DNA of 64,000 bases from Comamonas testosteroni (GTDB taxonomy: Bacteria > Pseudomonadota > Gammaproteobacteria > Burkholderiales > Burkholderiaceae_C), in NCBI RefSeq assembly GCF_014076415.1, contig NZ_CP043568.1, positions 2,232,001 to 2,296,000 of the forward strand. The letters are read 5' to 3'. Below the pieces are notes generated by a model, which was not told where the DNA came from, did not search any database, and saw nothing but the letters and a program-made list of their open reading frames with translations. Of the stretch, positions 34,128-44,857 are shown piece after piece; the first letter of the stretch is position 1, and each line of letters opens with the position of its first letter. The position numbers were made by a program, and so were the translations under genes.

Positions 34128-34289
34128 ATGGGCAATAAGATCGTTACCGAAGCAGACCGCAAGGCCACTCCCCGTCCCCAGGCACCCAATGGCGTGACCC
34201 TGCCCACTCCCGGCCGTGGCCAGCGCGTGAGCCTGGAGCGTGGTTCGCACACTCGCAGCAAGAAGCAGCCCGGCAAGCGCCACGGCTAA
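34128..34289 (+). CDS. Small basic conserved hypothetical protein (53 aa)
   Basis: A 53-residue frame beginning ATG 34128 and ending TAA 34287-34289, too short for routine prediction. The protein MGNKIVTEADRKATPRPQAP... is rich in Lys, Arg, Pro and Gly, with a basic tail HTRSKKQPGKRHG and no hydrophobic segment. It has a following terminator and about 200 nt of upstream space, and I recall similar small proteins annotated as hypothetical in Burkholderiales. A nucleic-acid-binding role is possible from composition only. The ribosome site is weak. Confidence 0.6.
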   Translation: MGNKIVTEADRKATPRPQAPNGVTLPTPGRGQRVSLERGSHTRSKKQPGKRHG

Positions 34290-34324
34290 TTCCTGCAGCA
34301 GGCTGCGCCCCGGTGCGGCCCGCA

Positions 34325-34359
34325 AAAAAGCCCTCGTCACTTCGGTGCGAGGGCTTTTT
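34325..34359. terminator. Bidirectional terminator between the small basic gene and cbpM
   Basis: AAAAAGCCCTCG-T-CAC pairs with GTGCGAGGGCTTTTT around a TTCG tetraloop, with one bulged base. A/T runs on both sides suit both converging transcripts. Confidence 0.9.
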
Positions 34360-34389
34360 GCTTTTCACGGCTTCAGAGCGTTGGTTTGC

Positions 34390-34722
34390 TTATCCCTGCA
34401 GATTTTTCAGCTTGCGGCGCAGCTGCTGCACTTCCTCGATGAGGTCGGTGGTCAGGGCGGCGAGCTGGGGGTCGGCGTCGAAGCTGTGTTCCAGCTGGGC
34501 AATGCGGCGCGCACGCACCAGCGTCTGGCTGCTGAAGCGCCATTGCTCATGGCTGATCTCGCGGATCTGGCCGGCGTTGTCGTAGCTGATGACGCCTGTC
34601 TGCACATGCTCGATGACCCATTGCGGGCTGGTGCAGCAATGGCGGGCCAGCTCGTGCAGATCGAGAGCGGCCTGCTCCAGCAGCTCGGCAGGTTCGTAGA
34701 AAGGGTAGTGGGAGGTGCTCAT
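34390..34722 (-). CDS. cbpM: Chaperone modulator CbpM
   Basis: A 110-residue MerR-like helical protein of the CbpM family, which binds the J domain of CbpA and inhibits it. The start ATG 34722 has AAAGG about 8 nt upstream. It contains LHELARHCCTSPQWVIEHVQTGVI (helix-turn-helix-like, quoted in part), then a C-terminal helix EEVQQLRRKLKNLQG. It lies 11 nt downstream of cbpA on the same strand, the standard gene pair. Confidence 0.88.
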   Translation of the reverse strand: MSTSHYPFYEPAELLEQAALDLHELARHCCTSPQWVIEHVQTGVISYDNAGQIREISHEQWRFSSQTLVRARRIAQLEHSFDADPQLAALTTDLIEEVQQLRRKLKNLQG

Positions 34723-34733
34723 GGGAAAACCTT

Positions 34734-35714
34734 TCAACTCAGGCTGCGGGCATCGAACTGCGGGAAGGCCTTGGCAAAGTCGGCATAAGCCTGCTTTTGC
34801 GCGGGTGTCGCGGCGGGCGGGAAGACCACATCCAGCACCAGATACAGATCACCCGGCGTGGCGGCGGGCAGGCCCTTGCCCTTGAGGCGCAGCTTGCGAC
34901 CCGAGCGATAGCCGGCGGGCACGGTGACTTCCAGTTCCCCGGCCAGCGTCTTGAAGGGGACGGGGCCGCCCAGCTCGGCCTCCCAGGGTGCGAGTGGCAC
35001 TCGCTGGTACACATCCTTGCCCTCGGACCACCAGCGTGGGTCGCTGCGAAAGTGCACTTCCAGCAGCAAATCTCCTGGGGCACCCTTGCCCAGGCCTGGG
35101 TTGCCCTGACCGGCAAGGCGAATCATCTGGCCCTCGCGCACGCCCTTGGGAATGGTGACCTGCAGCTCCTTGTTCTTATGGGTGGGGATGCCCTGGTCAT
35201 CGAGCGCGGTGCTGCGCAGATGCAGCGAGCGCACGGCTCCGCTGTAGCTGTCCTGCAGATCCAGCTCTATGCGGGCATGCTGGTCCTGGCCGCGCATATC
35301 GGGCGTGCTGCGTGCGCTTTGCTGGCCTTGATGGCGTCGTGCACGCGCGGCCTGGCCGAACATCTGCGAGAAGAACTCGCTGAAATCGGCGTCGCTGCCG
35401 GCATCGCCATGACTGCTGAAGTGAAAATCCTGCTGATCCCAGTCGGGTGGCGGGCGAAAGCCTCCGCTGCCCTGGGCTCTGGCATTTTGCGCAAACTGCA
35501 TCTCGTCGCCCATGGCGTCATAGGCCGCGCGTTTTTCGGGGTCGGAGAGTACGGTGTTGGCCTCGTTGACTTCGGCCATGCGGGCGTCCGCATCTTTTTC
35601 CTTGCTGATGTCGGGGTGGTATTTGCGGGCGAGTTTGCGATAGGCCTTCTTGATGTCCTCGGTAGAGGCCTTCTTGTCCACGCCAAGTATCTTGTAATAG
35701 TCCTTGTAATCCAT
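34734..35714 (-). CDS. cbpA: DnaJ-class co-chaperone, curved-DNA-binding CbpA
   Basis: A 326-residue class B J-protein. The start ATG 35714 gives the canonical [17 protein letters not shown]. The J domain (residues 1-70) has the HPD tripeptide in RKYHPDIS; a Gly/Phe-containing linker follows, with no zinc finger, then the two-lobed C-terminal substrate domain ([20 protein letters not shown]) and dimerisation tail. It stimulates DnaK and, in E. coli, binds curved DNA in stationary phase. It is paired with cbpM downstream. Confidence 0.94.
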   Translation of the reverse strand: MDYKDYYKILGVDKKASTEDIKKAYRKLARKYHPDISKEKDADARMAEVNEANTVLSDPEKRAAYDAMGDEMQFAQNARAQGSGGFRPPPDWDQQDFHFSSHGDAGSDADFSEFFSQMFGQAARARRHQGQQSARSTPDMRGQDQHARIELDLQDSYSGAVRSLHLRSTALDDQGIPTHKNKELQVTIPKGVREGQMIRLAGQGNPGLGKGAPGDLLLEVHFRSDPRWWSEGKDVYQRVPLAPWEAELGGPVPFKTLAGELEVTVPAGYRSGRKLRLKGKGLPAATPGDLYLVLDVVFPPAATPAQKQAYADFAKAFPQFDARSLS

Positions 35715-35944
35715 GGAGTCACCAATCTTCTTGTCAAAAGATGGGCGCAAGACTGTTGCCTTGGCTGCCGCCATTGCTGCGCCCGCATTCAGGAAAATAA
35801 TAGGGATAGAGTGCGGCAGCTTCAAGGGTCTCAATGCGCGCTGGTAGGGTGATGAACGGGGTTTGAGTCCTTGGGGGCATCTGGCGCTACCATTGCCGGG
35901 ATCAATGCAAGGGCGTGTGCGAAGGCCTGCCCAGAGTTTGTGAA

Positions 35945-36325
35945 ATGAAACAAGAAATTACAAAAGCAGACGCATGGCTGGTTGTCTGCCTCTGTGCTGA
36001 CTGGTGCGGTACCTGTAAACAGTACCGGCAGCCCTTCGAGGCTCTTGCTGCCCAGTTTCCGCAGATGCGTTTTGTCTGGCTCGATGTGGAAGACCGTGAG
36101 GATGTCGCTGGCGATCTGGACATAGAAACCTTCCCGTCCATCTTGGTGGCGCAGGGCGAGCAGGCCAGATTCCTCGGGCCTGTGCTTCCGCAGTCGGGGG
36201 TGCTGGCGCGGATGCTGCAATCCCTGCCCGTAGATGCAGCGGCGAGGCCAGCCGATGTGCAGGAGGCCCAGGATTTGCTGCAGCGATTGTTGCGCGCCGA
36301 TGACCTGGAGGAAGTCTTGCGTTGA
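35945..36325 (+). CDS. Thioredoxin-like protein
   Basis: A 126-residue cytoplasmic thioredoxin-fold protein with active site [12 protein letters not shown] near residue 25 and the cis-Pro loop in ETFPSILV. No signal peptide is present when started at ATG 35945; the earlier in-frame start at 35915 adds ten residues. The WCGTC redox motif differs from the WCGPC of housekeeping thioredoxin, and the C-terminal 35 residues are an added Ala/Leu-rich helix. It lies just upstream of the rimP promoter. The partner is unknown. Confidence 0.85.
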   Translation: MKQEITKADAWLVVCLCADWCGTCKQYRQPFEALAAQFPQMRFVWLDVEDREDVAGDLDIETFPSILVAQGEQARFLGPVLPQSGVLARMLQSLPVDAAARPADVQEAQDLLQRLLRADDLEEVLR

Positions 36326-36349
36326 TCGCTGTTTTATGCGAGACACTTT

Positions 36350-36378
36350 TTGCGAAAACAATGGTTTGCGGCTACAAT
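36350..36378 (+). promoter_or_regulatory. Sigma-70-type promoter of the rimP-nusA-infB operon
   Basis: -35 TTGCGA (36350-36355), a 17-nt spacer, and -10 TACAAT (36373-36378), each close to consensus. Transcription would begin around 36383-36388, directly before the hairpin at 36394. Confidence 0.75.
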
Positions 36379-36393
36379 CACGGCTTCACGACC

Positions 36394-36425
36394 AAACGGG
36401 CGGGTACATACCGCCCGTTTTTTTT
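36394..36425 (+). terminator. Intrinsic-terminator hairpin in the rimP leader (possible attenuator)
   Basis: A perfect 10-bp stem AAACGGGCGG / CCGCCCGTTT with a 7-nt loop, followed by eight T residues. It lies between the promoter and rimP, only about 10 nt after the likely start site, so most transcripts should stop here unless polymerase is modified or the hairpin is prevented. Confidence 0.8.
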
Positions 36426-36505
36426 GGGCAATTCATGGCGAAACCTGTTTCTTGCAGAGCTAAGTCCATGATTTGACAGATTTTTCGGGATTGAACTGAA
36501 TACAC

Positions 36506-37084
36506 GTGGCACTACAGCAAATCGTTGAACAAACCGTGACAGGTCTGGGCTATGACCTGGTTGAAATCGAGCGCTCGGCCGGCGGCCTGCTGCGCATCAC
36601 GATTGATTTGCCTTGGCAGGCGCCGGAGGAAGGTGCGCCTGAGCTGCCCGAGCAGTTCGTGACAGTGGAAGACTGCGAAAAGGTCACGCGCCAGCTTCAG
36701 TTTGCGCTGGAAGTCGATGGTGCGGACTATGCCCGCCTGGAGGTCTCTTCTCCAGGCATCGATCGTTTGCTGCGCCATGAGCAGGACTTCATCCGCTTTG
36801 AAGGCTCGGAGGTGGATCTGACGCTCAAGGCTCCCATCGGGGCTGCCGGTGGCGACAAGATCAATGCAAACCGCAAGAAATTTCGTGGCACGCTGGAACG
36901 GACTGAAGAAGGTGGCTGGCAGATCGTCTGGAGCGATGAGCCGCCTCCCAAGCCGGGCGTGCGCGTCAGCAAGAAGCGTGAGCCAGCGCCATTGAACGCG
37001 ATGGGCTTTACGCTTGACGAGTTGCGCGAAGCTCGTCTGGCACCGATTGTGAATTTCAAAGGACGCGCAGCCAAGCCCGAATGA
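36506..37084 (+). CDS. rimP: Ribosome maturation factor RimP
   Basis: A 192-residue protein needed for 30S subunit maturation. The start is GTG at 36506; an in-frame TGA at 36497-36499 excludes anything upstream. It has the two-domain RimP layout: YDLVEIERSAGGLLRITID near the start, the VTVEDCEKVTRQL helix and the diagnostic LEVSSPGIDRLLRH near residue 80, then the C-terminal SH3-like domain. It carries a Lys/Arg/Pro-rich insertion near residue 155 (PPPKPGVRVSKKREP). First gene of the translation operon. Confidence 0.95.
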   Translation: MALQQIVEQTVTGLGYDLVEIERSAGGLLRITIDLPWQAPEEGAPELPEQFVTVEDCEKVTRQLQFALEVDGADYARLEVSSPGIDRLLRHEQDFIRFEGSEVDLTLKAPIGAAGGDKINANRKKFRGTLERTEEGGWQIVWSDEPPPKPGVRVSKKREPAPLNAMGFTLDELREARLAPIVNFKGRAAKPE

Positions 37085-37167
37085 GGCAGCTGAAGCGTTG
37101 GAATCTTTTGGGGCAAAGAGGTCGCATGCAAATCCTCTTTGTGTGATTGAAATAGGAGAGTCGTCGC

Positions 37168-38655
37168 ATGAATCGCGAACTGTTGATGTTGGTTGAAGCC
37201 ATTTCGCGTGAAAAGAACGTGGAACGCGATGTGGTTTTTGGTGCCGTGGAATCTGCACTGGCACAGGCCACCAAGAAGCTGTACCAAGGTGAAGTAGACA
37301 TCCGCGTGTCCATCGATCGCGAAAGCGGCGACTACGACACCTTCCGCCGCTGGGTGGTGGTGTCTGACGATGCCGGTCTGCAGAACCCCGACGCCGAAGA
37401 AATGCTGATGGATGCGGAAGACCGCGTGCCCGGCATTCAAATTGGTGAGTTCATTGAAGAGCAGATCGAGTCGCTGCCCATCGGTCGTATCGGTGCCATG
37501 GCTGCCAAGCAGGTCATCCTGCAGAAGATTCGCGACGCCGAGCGCGAAATGCTGCTCAACGAATTCCTGGCCCGTGGCGAGAAGATCTTCACCGGTACCG
37601 TCAAGCGCATGGACAAGGGCGACATCATTGTCGAATCCGGCCGTGTGGAAGGCCGACTCAAGCGCGGCGAGATGATCCCCAAGGAAAATCTGCGCAATGG
37701 CGACCGCGTGCGTGCCATGATCATGGAAGTCGATGCCACCTTGCGCGGCGCTCCCATCCTGCTGTCGCGCTCGGCTCCCGAATTCATGGTGGAATTGTTC
37801 CGCAATGAAGTGCCCGAGATCGAGCAAGGCCTGCTGGAGATCAAGAGCTGCGCACGTGACGCCGGCTCTCGTGCCAAGATCGCCGTACTGAGCCACGACA
37901 AGCGCGTGGATCCTATCGGCACCTGCGTCGGCGTGCGTGGTACCCGTGTGAACGCCGTGACCAACGAACTGGCCGGCGAGCGTGTGGATATCGTGCTGTG
38001 GTCCGAAGACCCCGCCCAGTTCGTGATCGGTGCTCTGGCTCCTGCCAATGTCTCTTCCATTGTCGTGGACGAGGAAAAGCACGCCATGGACGTGGTGGTG
38101 GACGAGGAAAATCTGGCCATCGCCATCGGTCGCGGCGGTCAGAACGTACGTCTTGCCTCCGAGCTGACAGGCTGGAAGATCAATATCATGGACGCTGCCG
38201 AGTCTGCTCAGAAGCAGGCCGACGAGTCGGCTGTCTCGCGCAAGCTGTTCATGGAAAAGCTGGATGTGGACGAGGAAATCGCCAACATCCTGATCGAAGA
38301 AGGTTTCGAGACCCTGGAAGAAGTGGCCTATGTGCCGCTGCAGGAAATGCTCGAAATCGAATCCTTCGACGAAGAGACGGTGAACGAGCTGCGTAGCCGC
38401 GCCAAGGATGCACTGCTGAGTCAGGAAATTGCTCGCGAAGAAAATGTGAGCAAGGCATCCGAGGATCTGGTGTCTCTGGACGGCATGAGTGCCGAACTGC
38501 TGGACAAGCTGGCGCAAGCTGATGTGCACACCCGTGACGATCTGGCCGACCTGGCGATCGACGAGCTGACCGAAATCACCGGTCAGACCGCCGAAGAAGC
38601 CAAGGCCTTGATCATGAAGGCGCGTGAGCACTGGTTTACCGATGGGCAAGAGTAA
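37168..38655 (+). CDS. nusA: Transcription termination/antitermination factor NusA
   Basis: A 495-residue NusA. Domains in order: RNA-polymerase-binding N-terminal domain ([20 protein letters not shown]), S1 domain ([20 protein letters not shown] near residue 140), KH1 and KH2 ([35 protein letters not shown]), and two C-terminal acidic HhH repeats ([20 protein letters not shown] and the following copy), as in E. coli-type NusA. AGGAGA lies 9 nt upstream of the ATG. It modulates pausing and termination and is central to autoregulation of this operon in other bacteria. Confidence 0.97.
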   Translation: MNRELLMLVEAISREKNVERDVVFGAVESALAQATKKLYQGEVDIRVSIDRESGDYDTFRRWVVVSDDAGLQNPDAEEMLMDAEDRVPGIQIGEFIEEQIESLPIGRIGAMAAKQVILQKIRDAEREMLLNEFLARGEKIFTGTVKRMDKGDIIVESGRVEGRLKRGEMIPKENLRNGDRVRAMIMEVDATLRGAPILLSRSAPEFMVELFRNEVPEIEQGLLEIKSCARDAGSRAKIAVLSHDKRVDPIGTCVGVRGTRVNAVTNELAGERVDIVLWSEDPAQFVIGALAPANVSSIVVDEEKHAMDVVVDEENLAIAIGRGGQNVRLASELTGWKINIMDAAESAQKQADESAVSRKLFMEKLDVDEEIANILIEEGFETLEEVAYVPLQEMLEIESFDEETVNELRSRAKDALLSQEIAREENVSKASEDLVSLDGMSAELLDKLAQADVHTRDDLADLAIDELTEITGQTAEEAKALIMKAREHWFTDGQE

Positions 38656-38678
38656 GGTCAGGGAGGTACAGAGCATTT

Positions 38679-41513
38679 ATGTCGAGTAATACGGTTGCAG
38701 AATTTGCGAAAGAGCGCAACACGACCCCTGATACCTTGCTGCAGCAGCTCAAGGCCGCCGGGGTTGACAAGGCAAATGCCGCTGATGCGCTGACCGAAGG
38801 TGACAAGCAGCGCTTGCTGTCTCACCTGCAGGCAAGCCATGGCAGCGGTGCCAAGAAGATCACGCTGACCAAGAAGTCCACCAGCGAAATCAAGCAGGCG
38901 GATTCATCGGGCCGTGCCCGTACGATTCAGGTGGAAGTGCGCAAGAAGCGCACTTTCGTGAAGCGGGAAGACACTCCCGCCGAGGCTCAGGCCAATGCGG
39001 AAAGCATGGCTAAGGCTGTGCAGGAGCGTGCCGCTAGTCAAGAGCTGGTACGCCGTGAAGAAGATGCTCGCCGCGAGGCCGAGCTGTTGAGCCATCAGGA
39101 AGAACAATTGGCCAAGGAACGTCAAGAGCGCGAAGAGCGCGAGCGCCGCGAGCGCGAAGCCGAGGAACGTGCTGCAGCCTATGCAGCCGCGGAAGTCGCC
39201 AAGGTGGCTGAAGCCAAGGCGGCAAAGGAAGAGGAAAAGCGCGAGCACGCCGCAGGCGCTGCCGCACGTGCAGCGGCCCAGGCCGAGGCACGCGCCAAGG
39301 CGGAAGCCGAATCCCAGGCCAAGGCTGCTGAAGAAGCCAGCCGCGCCAAGGATCTGGATGAGCGCCGCCGCAAGGCCCTGGCCGAGGCGGAAGCCATCCG
39401 TGCCATGATGGCTGCGCCCAAGAAGGTGCTGGTCGCCAAGAAGCCCGAAGAGCCCAAGAAGGCTGCTCCGGTCGCTGCGGATGCCAAGAAGCCTGTTGCC
39501 GCCAAGGATGGCAACAAGCCTGCAGGCGGCGCTGGTGCAGCCAACGCTGGTGGTGGCGCCCGTCCCGGCAAGGAAGTCAAGTCCGCCAAGCTGTCTTCGA
39601 GCTGGTCCAACGACGCGGCCAAGAAGAAGGAAATCAAGACCCGTGGCGACAGCTCCGGTGGCGTGGCTGGCCGTTCCAACTGGCGCGGTGGCCCCAAGGG
39701 CGGCCGTCGTGGCAATGACCGTCACGAGCAGCAACAGCAGCAGGCTCCCGAGTTCCGTCAGCTGGAGATTTCGGTGCCCGAGACCATCACCGTGGCCGAA
39801 CTGGCCCACAAGATGGCCATCAAGGCATCCGAGGTCATCAAGGTTCTGATGAAGATGGGCCAGATGGTCACCATCAACCAGCCGCTGGACCAGGACACCG
39901 CCATGATCGTGGTGGAAGAAATGGGTCACACCGCCAAGGTGGCAGCGCTGGACGATCCCGAGGCCTTCACTGCCGAGGAAGTTTCCAACTCCGAAGCCGA
40001 GCAACTGCCTCGCGCTCCTGTGGTGACCGTCATGGGCCACGTGGACCACGGCAAGACCTCGCTGCTGGACTACATCCGTCGCACCAAGGTGGCATCGGGC
40101 GAAGCCGGCGGCATCACGCAGCACATCGGTGCCTACCATGTGAAGACGCCTCGCGGCATCATCACCTTCCTGGACACTCCCGGTCACGAGGCCTTCACGG
40201 CCATGCGTGCTCGCGGTGCCAAGTCCACCGACATCGTGATTCTGGTGGCTGCTGCCGATGACGGCGTGATGCCCCAGACCAAGGAAGCCATCAAGCACGC
40301 CAAGGCAGCTGGTGTTCCTATCGTGGTGGCCATCACCAAGGCTGACAAGCCCGAAGCCAACCCCGACCGCGTCAAGCAGGAACTGGTCGTGGAAGAGGTG
40401 CTGCCCGAGGAGTACGGCGGTGATTCTCCCTTCGTTGCCGTGTCCTCCAAGACTGGCCAGGGCATCGACGAGCTGCTGGAGCAAGTGCTGCTGCAGGCCG
40501 AAGTGCTGGAACTCAAGGCGCCGGTGGAAGCCGCTGCCAAGGGTATCGTGATCGAAGCCCAGCTGGACAAGGGCCGTGGTACCGTGGCTACGGTGCTGGT
40601 GCAGTCCGGTACGCTGAAGGTCGGCGATGTGGTGCTGGCTGGCCAGACCTATGGTCGCGTGCGAGCCATGCTCGACGAAGACGGCAAGCAGACCAAGGAA
40701 GCCGGTCCTTCCATCCCTGTCGAGATCCAGGGTCTGAACGAAGTGCCCCAGGCGGGTGACGACTTCATGGTGCTGAGCGACGAACGCCGTGCCCGTGAAA
40801 TCGCAACCTACCGTGCCGGCAAGTTCCGCAATACCAAGCTGGCCAAGCAGCAGGCTGCGAAGCTGGAAAACATGTTCGCCGAAATGTCCGCTGGCGATGT
40901 GCAGACTCTGCCCATCATCATCAAGGCCGACATGCAAGGCTCGCAGGAAGCTCTGGCAGCCTCGCTGCTCAAGCTGTCGACCGACGAAATCAAGGTTCAG
41001 CTGGTGTACTCCGGTGTGGGCGGTATTTCCGAGTCCGACGTCAACCTGGCTCTGGCTTCCAAGGCCATCATCATCGGCTTCAACGTGCGTGCGGATGCTC
41101 AGGCCCGCAAGACCGCCGAAGGCAACGATGTCGACGTTCGCTACTACAACATCATCTACGACGCCGTGGATGAGGTGAAGGCTGCGATGTCCGGCATGCT
41201 GGCTCCCGAGAAGCGCGAAGAGATCATCGGCATGGCCGAGATCCGTACCGTGTTCGTGGCGACGAAGATCGGCACCATTGCCGGCTCGTACATCACGCAA
41301 GGTCACGTCACCCGCAACGCACACTTCCGTCTGCTGCGCGACAACGTGGTCATCTACACAGGCGAGATCGAGTCGCTGCGCCGCCTCAAGGACGATGTCA
41401 AGGAAGTCAAGGAAGGCTTCGAGTGCGGTATCAAGCTGCGCAACTACAACGACATCAAGGAAGGCGACGTGCTGGAAGTCTTCGAGATCAAGGAAATCGC
41501 TCGTACGCTGTAA
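38679..41513 (+). CDS. infB: Translation initiation factor IF-2
   Basis: A 944-residue GTPase that places initiator tRNA on the ribosome. The IF2-N motif ([20 protein letters not shown]) is followed by a long charged Ala/Glu/Arg/Lys region to about residue 340, a second IF2-N-like domain ([20 protein letters not shown]), then the G domain with GHVDHGKTS near residue 453, DTPGH and NKxD-like TKAD, and the C-terminal fMet-tRNA-binding domains. The GGGAGG ribosome site is 12 nt upstream. No separate internal start was assigned, though shorter isoforms are known in E. coli. Confidence 0.97.
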   Translation: MSSNTVAEFAKERNTTPDTLLQQLKAAGVDKANAADALTEGDKQRLLSHLQASHGSGAKKITLTKKSTSEIKQADSSGRARTIQVEVRKKRTFVKREDTPAEAQANAESMAKAVQERAASQELVRREEDARREAELLSHQEEQLAKERQEREERERREREAEERAAAYAAAEVAKVAEAKAAKEEEKREHAAGAAARAAAQAEARAKAEAESQAKAAEEASRAKDLDERRRKALAEAEAIRAMMAAPKKVLVAKKPEEPKKAAPVAADAKKPVAAKDGNKPAGGAGAANAGGGARPGKEVKSAKLSSSWSNDAAKKKEIKTRGDSSGGVAGRSNWRGGPKGGRRGNDRHEQQQQQAPEFRQLEISVPETITVAELAHKMAIKASEVIKVLMKMGQMVTINQPLDQDTAMIVVEEMGHTAKVAALDDPEAFTAEEVSNSEAEQLPRAPVVTVMGHVDHGKTSLLDYIRRTKVASGEAGGITQHIGAYHVKTPRGIITFLDTPGHEAFTAMRARGAKSTDIVILVAAADDGVMPQTKEAIKHAKAAGVPIVVAITKADKPEANPDRVKQELVVEEVLPEEYGGDSPFVAVSSKTGQGIDELLEQVLLQAEVLELKAPVEAAAKGIVIEAQLDKGRGTVATVLVQSGTLKVGDVVLAGQTYGRVRAMLDEDGKQTKEAGPSIPVEIQGLNEVPQAGDDFMVLSDERRAREIATYRAGKFRNTKLAKQQAAKLENMFAEMSAGDVQTLPIIIKADMQGSQEALAASLLKLSTDEIKVQLVYSGVGGISESDVNLALASKAIIIGFNVRADAQARKTAEGNDVDVRYYNIIYDAVDEVKAAMSGMLAPEKREEIIGMAEIRTVFVATKIGTIAGSYITQGHVTRNAHFRLLRDNVVIYTGEIESLRRLKDDVKEVKEGFECGIKLRNYNDIKEGDVLEVFEIKEIARTL

Positions 41514-41515
41514 AA

Positions 41516-41602
41516 GCAATAGCTGCTAGCGCCTGTTGTGCAAGGGTTTGAGGCTGAAAATGCCTTGAGCTCCTTGTGCGGCAAGCGCAAATAGCTCCTT
41601 TT
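41516..41602. repeat. Dispersed Comamonadaceae element between infB and rbfA
   Basis: AGCAATAGCTGCTAGCGCCT begins the element, which then contains GGGTTTGAGGCTGAAAATGCC and AGCGCAAATAGCTCC. The ATAGCTGCT and TTTGAGGCT parts also occur, on the other strand, before yejE. It fills the whole gap and ends at the rbfA start region. Confidence 0.6.
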
Positions 41603-41608
41603 TTATTC

Positions 41609-41986
41609 ATGGCAACCAAACGCAAATCTGCTGCTCCCAACCGCAGCTTCAAAGTTTCCGACCAGATCCAGCGTGATCTGTCGGAGCTGATCGCCCGCGA
41701 GTTGAAGGACCCGCGCGTCGGCATGGTCACGCTGCAAGGCGTGGAGGTGACTCCTGACTATGCCCACGCCAAGGTGTTCTTCAGCGTGCTTGTCGGCGAT
41801 CCCGAAGTGACGCTGGCTGCACTCAATCAGGCCGCAGGCTTTCTGCGCAACGGCCTGTTCAAGCGTCTGCACATTCATACCGTGCCCACGCTGCATTTCG
41901 TCTACGACCGCACTACAGAGCGCGCAGCCGACATGAACGCCTTGATCGCCAAGGCCGTGGCGTCGCGCGGACCCGAACAGGAATAA
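41609..41986 (+). CDS. rbfA: Ribosome-binding factor A
   Basis: A 125-residue KH-like protein binding free 30S subunits for late 16S rRNA maturation. ATG 41609 gives [20 protein letters not shown]; the open frame before it is repeat sequence. Family hallmarks are [35 protein letters not shown] and the [15 protein letters not shown] strand. It sits between infB and truB in the usual order, with truB starting 5 nt after the stop. Confidence 0.95.
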   Translation: MATKRKSAAPNRSFKVSDQIQRDLSELIARELKDPRVGMVTLQGVEVTPDYAHAKVFFSVLVGDPEVTLAALNQAAGFLRNGLFKRLHIHTVPTLHFVYDRTTERAADMNALIAKAVASRGPEQE

Positions 41987-41990
41987 GCAC

Positions 41991-42983
41991 ATGAACGCCC
42001 CTCGCACCCGGGTGCAGCGGCGCCCTGTGCATGGGGTGTTGCTGCTCGATAAACCGCTGGGCTGGTCCAGCAACGATATCTTGCAGAAGGTCAAGTGGCT
42101 GCTGCGCGCCGAAAAGGCCGGGCATACAGGCACGCTTGATCCGCTGGCCAGTGGCGTGCTGCCGCTGTGTTTCGGCGCTGCCACCAAATTCAGTCAGCTT
42201 CAGCTCGAAGCCGAGAAAACCTACGAAGCCATTGCCCGCCTGGGCCAGACCACGACCACGGCCGATGCCGAGGGCGATGTGGTGCTGGAGCGTGCCGTCG
42301 ATCTGGCCGCCATCACGCCCGAGCGCCTGGCGCAGGTGCAGGCCCAGTTCACGGGCGACATCAAGCAGGTGCCGCCCATGCACAGTGCGCTGAAGAAGGA
42401 CGGCAAGGCACTCTATGAATACGCCCGTGCGGGCGTGGAAGTGGAGCGTCCCGCACGCGATGTCACCATTCATGCATTGGATCTGACGCTGGTGCAGGAC
42501 GATGAGGGGCATCCAGCCATCAAGATGAGAGTGACCTGCAGCAAGGGCACTTACATCCGCACATTGGGCGAAGACGTGGGCGAGGCCTTGGGCTGTGGCG
42601 CCCACTTGCGTTTTCTGCGCCGTGTGGAAACCGGCGGTCTTGAGGTGTCGCGCTGCGTGACGCTGCAGGCGCTGGAAGCCATGAACGATGAAGAGCGCAT
42701 CGCACAGGTCCGGCCTGTGGATACCCTGCTGCATCGTCATGCCGTCGTCACCTTGGGTGAACAGGATGCAGGTCGCTTTCTATCAGGCTTGCGCCGCCGA
42801 GGGTCTTGGGCTGATGCCCCGGCCGTGGCGGTGTATGGTGAGCGCCCGCATGCCCTTTTAGGGGTAGGCCGTGTGGCGAGCGGGGAATTGATCCCCGAGC
42901 GCCTGCTCAGTCCGCTAGAAATTCAACAAATTTTGGAAGGAACGCCGCGTCCACAAGCAAGCGGCATTTTGGAAACATTATGA
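41991..42983 (+). CDS. truB: tRNA pseudouridine-55 synthase
   Basis: A 330-residue enzyme converting U55 of the tRNA T loop to pseudouridine. It has [20 protein letters not shown] near the start, the catalytic Asp in [16 protein letters not shown] near residue 48, and the [18 protein letters not shown] motif. The C-terminal extension of about 60 residues is a PUA-like domain. The stop overlaps the typA start (ATGA). Confidence 0.96.
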   Translation: MNAPRTRVQRRPVHGVLLLDKPLGWSSNDILQKVKWLLRAEKAGHTGTLDPLASGVLPLCFGAATKFSQLQLEAEKTYEAIARLGQTTTTADAEGDVVLERAVDLAAITPERLAQVQAQFTGDIKQVPPMHSALKKDGKALYEYARAGVEVERPARDVTIHALDLTLVQDDEGHPAIKMRVTCSKGTYIRTLGEDVGEALGCGAHLRFLRRVETGGLEVSRCVTLQALEAMNDEERIAQVRPVDTLLHRHAVVTLGEQDAGRFLSGLRRRGSWADAPAVAVYGERPHALLGVGRVASGELIPERLLSPLEIQQILEGTPRPQASGILETL

Positions 42984-44806
42984 GCAAACAAATCCGCAAC
43001 ATTGCGATCATCGCGCACGTTGACCACGGTAAGACCACCATGGTGGACCAGCTGCTGCGCCAGTCCGGCACTTTTGCCGAGCACGAAAAAGTCGTCGACA
43101 CCGTGATGGACAACCATGCCATCGAACGTGAGCGCGGCATCACCATTCTGGCCAAGAACTGTGCCGTGTCCTGGAAGGACACCCACATCAACATTCTCGA
43201 CACGCCCGGTCACGCGGACTTCGGCGGCGAAGTGGAACGCGCTCTGTCCATGGTTGACGGCGTGGTGCTGCTGATCGATGCGCAAGAGGGCCCCATGCCC
43301 CAGACGCGTTTCGTGACCAAGAAGGCTCTGGCCCTGGGCCTGCGCCCCATCGTGGTGGTGAACAAGGTGGACAAGCCCGGCGCCAACCCCGACAAGGTGA
43401 TCAACGCCGCTTTCGACCTGTTCGACAAGCTGGGTGCCACCGACGAGCAGCTGGACTTCCCCGTGGTCTACGCCTCCGGCATCAACGGCTGGTCGTCCAA
43501 GGAAGAGGGCGAGCCCGGTGCCAAGTGGGGTGAGGACATGTCCGCCCTGTTCGACACCATCCTGGATCACGTGCCTTCCGTGCAGGGCGATGCCAGCGCT
43601 CCCCTGCAGCTGCAGGTTTCCGCTCTGGACTACTCCACCTTCGTGGGTCGTATCGGCGTGGGCCGCATCACCCAGGGCACGCTCAAGCCCGGCCAGCAAG
43701 TGGCCGTGATGGCCGGTCCTGACGGCAAGAGCTACAGCGGCAAGATCAACCAGGTGCATACCTTCCAGGGTCTGGATCGCGTGCAGGCCACCGAAGCTGG
43801 TCCTTCCGAGATCGTGCTGATCAGCGGTATCGAAAACATCGGTATCGGCGAGACCGTCACCGACCCGGTCAATCCCCAGCCTCTGCCCATGCTGAAGATT
43901 GACGAGCCCACGCTGACCATGAACTTCTGCGTGAACACCTCGCCCCTGGCAGGTCGTGAAGGCAAGTTCGTGACCAGCCGCCAGATCTGGGACCGTCTGC
44001 AAAAGGAACTGCGCTCCAACGTGGCTCTGCGCGTCAAGGAAACCGACGAAGACGGTATCTTTGAAGTCTCCGGCCGCGGTGAACTGCACCTGACCATCCT
44101 GCTGGAAGAAATGCGCCGCGAAGGCTACGAGCTGGCCGTGTCCAAGCCCCGCGTCGTGATGCAGATGATCGACGGCGAAAAGCACGAGCCTATCGAGCTG
44201 GTGACTGCCGACATCGAAGAAGGCCACCAGGGCGGCGTGATGCAGGCACTGGGCGAGCGCAAGGGCGAGCTGGTGAACATGGAACCCGATGGCCGCGGTC
44301 GCGTCCGTCTGGAATACCGTATTCCTGCCCGTGGCCTGATCGGTTTCACCAACGAATTCCTGAATCTGACACGTGGTTCCGGCCTGATTGCCAACATCTT
44401 CGACAGCTACGAACCCCATAAGGGCGACATCGGCGGCCGCAAGAACGGCGTGCTGATCTCCATGGACGACGGTGAAATCTTCACCTACGCCCTGGGCAAG
44501 CTGGACGACCGTGGCCGCATGTTCGTGAAGGCCGGCGACCCCGTGTACGAAGGCATGATCATCGGCATCCACAGCCGCGACAACGACCTGGTGGTGAACG
44601 CCACGCGTACCAAGCAGCTGACCAACTTCCGCGTCAGCGGCAAGGAAGATGCCATCAAGATCACGCCACCCATCGAACTGTCGCTGGAATACGGCGTGGA
44701 ATTCATCGAAGAGGACGAGCTGCTGGAAATCACCCCCACCAGCCTGCGCGTGCGCAAGCGTCACCTGAAGGAACACGATCGCAAGCGTGCTTCGCGTGAT
44801 GCGTAA
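42980..44806 (+). CDS. typA: Ribosome-associated GTPase TypA/BipA
   Basis: A 608-residue translational GTPase. The P loop is [15 protein letters not shown] near residue 12, followed by the effector region [25 protein letters not shown] and [16 protein letters not shown]-like domains II, III and V follow, with the BipA-specific C-terminal domain ([13 protein letters not shown]). It assists 50S assembly and stress adaptation at low temperature. Last gene of the rimP operon, closed by a strong terminator. Confidence 0.96.
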   Translation: MSKQIRNIAIIAHVDHGKTTMVDQLLRQSGTFAEHEKVVDTVMDNHAIERERGITILAKNCAVSWKDTHINILDTPGHADFGGEVERALSMVDGVVLLIDAQEGPMPQTRFVTKKALALGLRPIVVVNKVDKPGANPDKVINAAFDLFDKLGATDEQLDFPVVYASGINGWSSKEEGEPGAKWGEDMSALFDTILDHVPSVQGDASAPLQLQVSALDYSTFVGRIGVGRITQGTLKPGQQVAVMAGPDGKSYSGKINQVHTFQGLDRVQATEAGPSEIVLISGIENIGIGETVTDPVNPQPLPMLKIDEPTLTMNFCVNTSPLAGREGKFVTSRQIWDRLQKELRSNVALRVKETDEDGIFEVSGRGELHLTILLEEMRREGYELAVSKPRVVMQMIDGEKHEPIELVTADIEEGHQGGVMQALGERKGELVNMEPDGRGRVRLEYRIPARGLIGFTNEFLNLTRGSGLIANIFDSYEPHKGDIGGRKNGVLISMDDGEIFTYALGKLDDRGRMFVKAGDPVYEGMIIGIHSRDNDLVVNATRTKQLTNFRVSGKEDAIKITPPIELSLEYGVEFIEEDELLEITPTSLRVRKRHLKEHDRKRASRDA

Positions 44807-44831
44807 TTCACAGGCCTAGGCTGTGAATCCA

Positions 44832-44857
44832 AAAAAAGGCCCTTAGGGGCCTTTTTT
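44832..44857 (+). terminator. Intrinsic terminator of the rimP-typA operon
   Basis: An 11-bp stem AAAAAAGGCCC / GGGCCTTTTTT with a 4-nt loop TTAG, 26 nt after the typA stop. Confidence 0.93.

Noticed and set aside
36435..36476. 13-codon leader peptide MAKPVSCRAKSMI between the terminator and rimP
   Set aside because: It has no ribosome site and lies after the terminator hairpin, so it cannot control it by translation.
36473..36506. Exact TTGACA at 36473-36478 just before rimP, as a second promoter
   Set aside because: At 16-18 nt spacing only weak -10 candidates occur (CTGAAT, TGAATA), and transcription would begin at or inside the rimP start codon.
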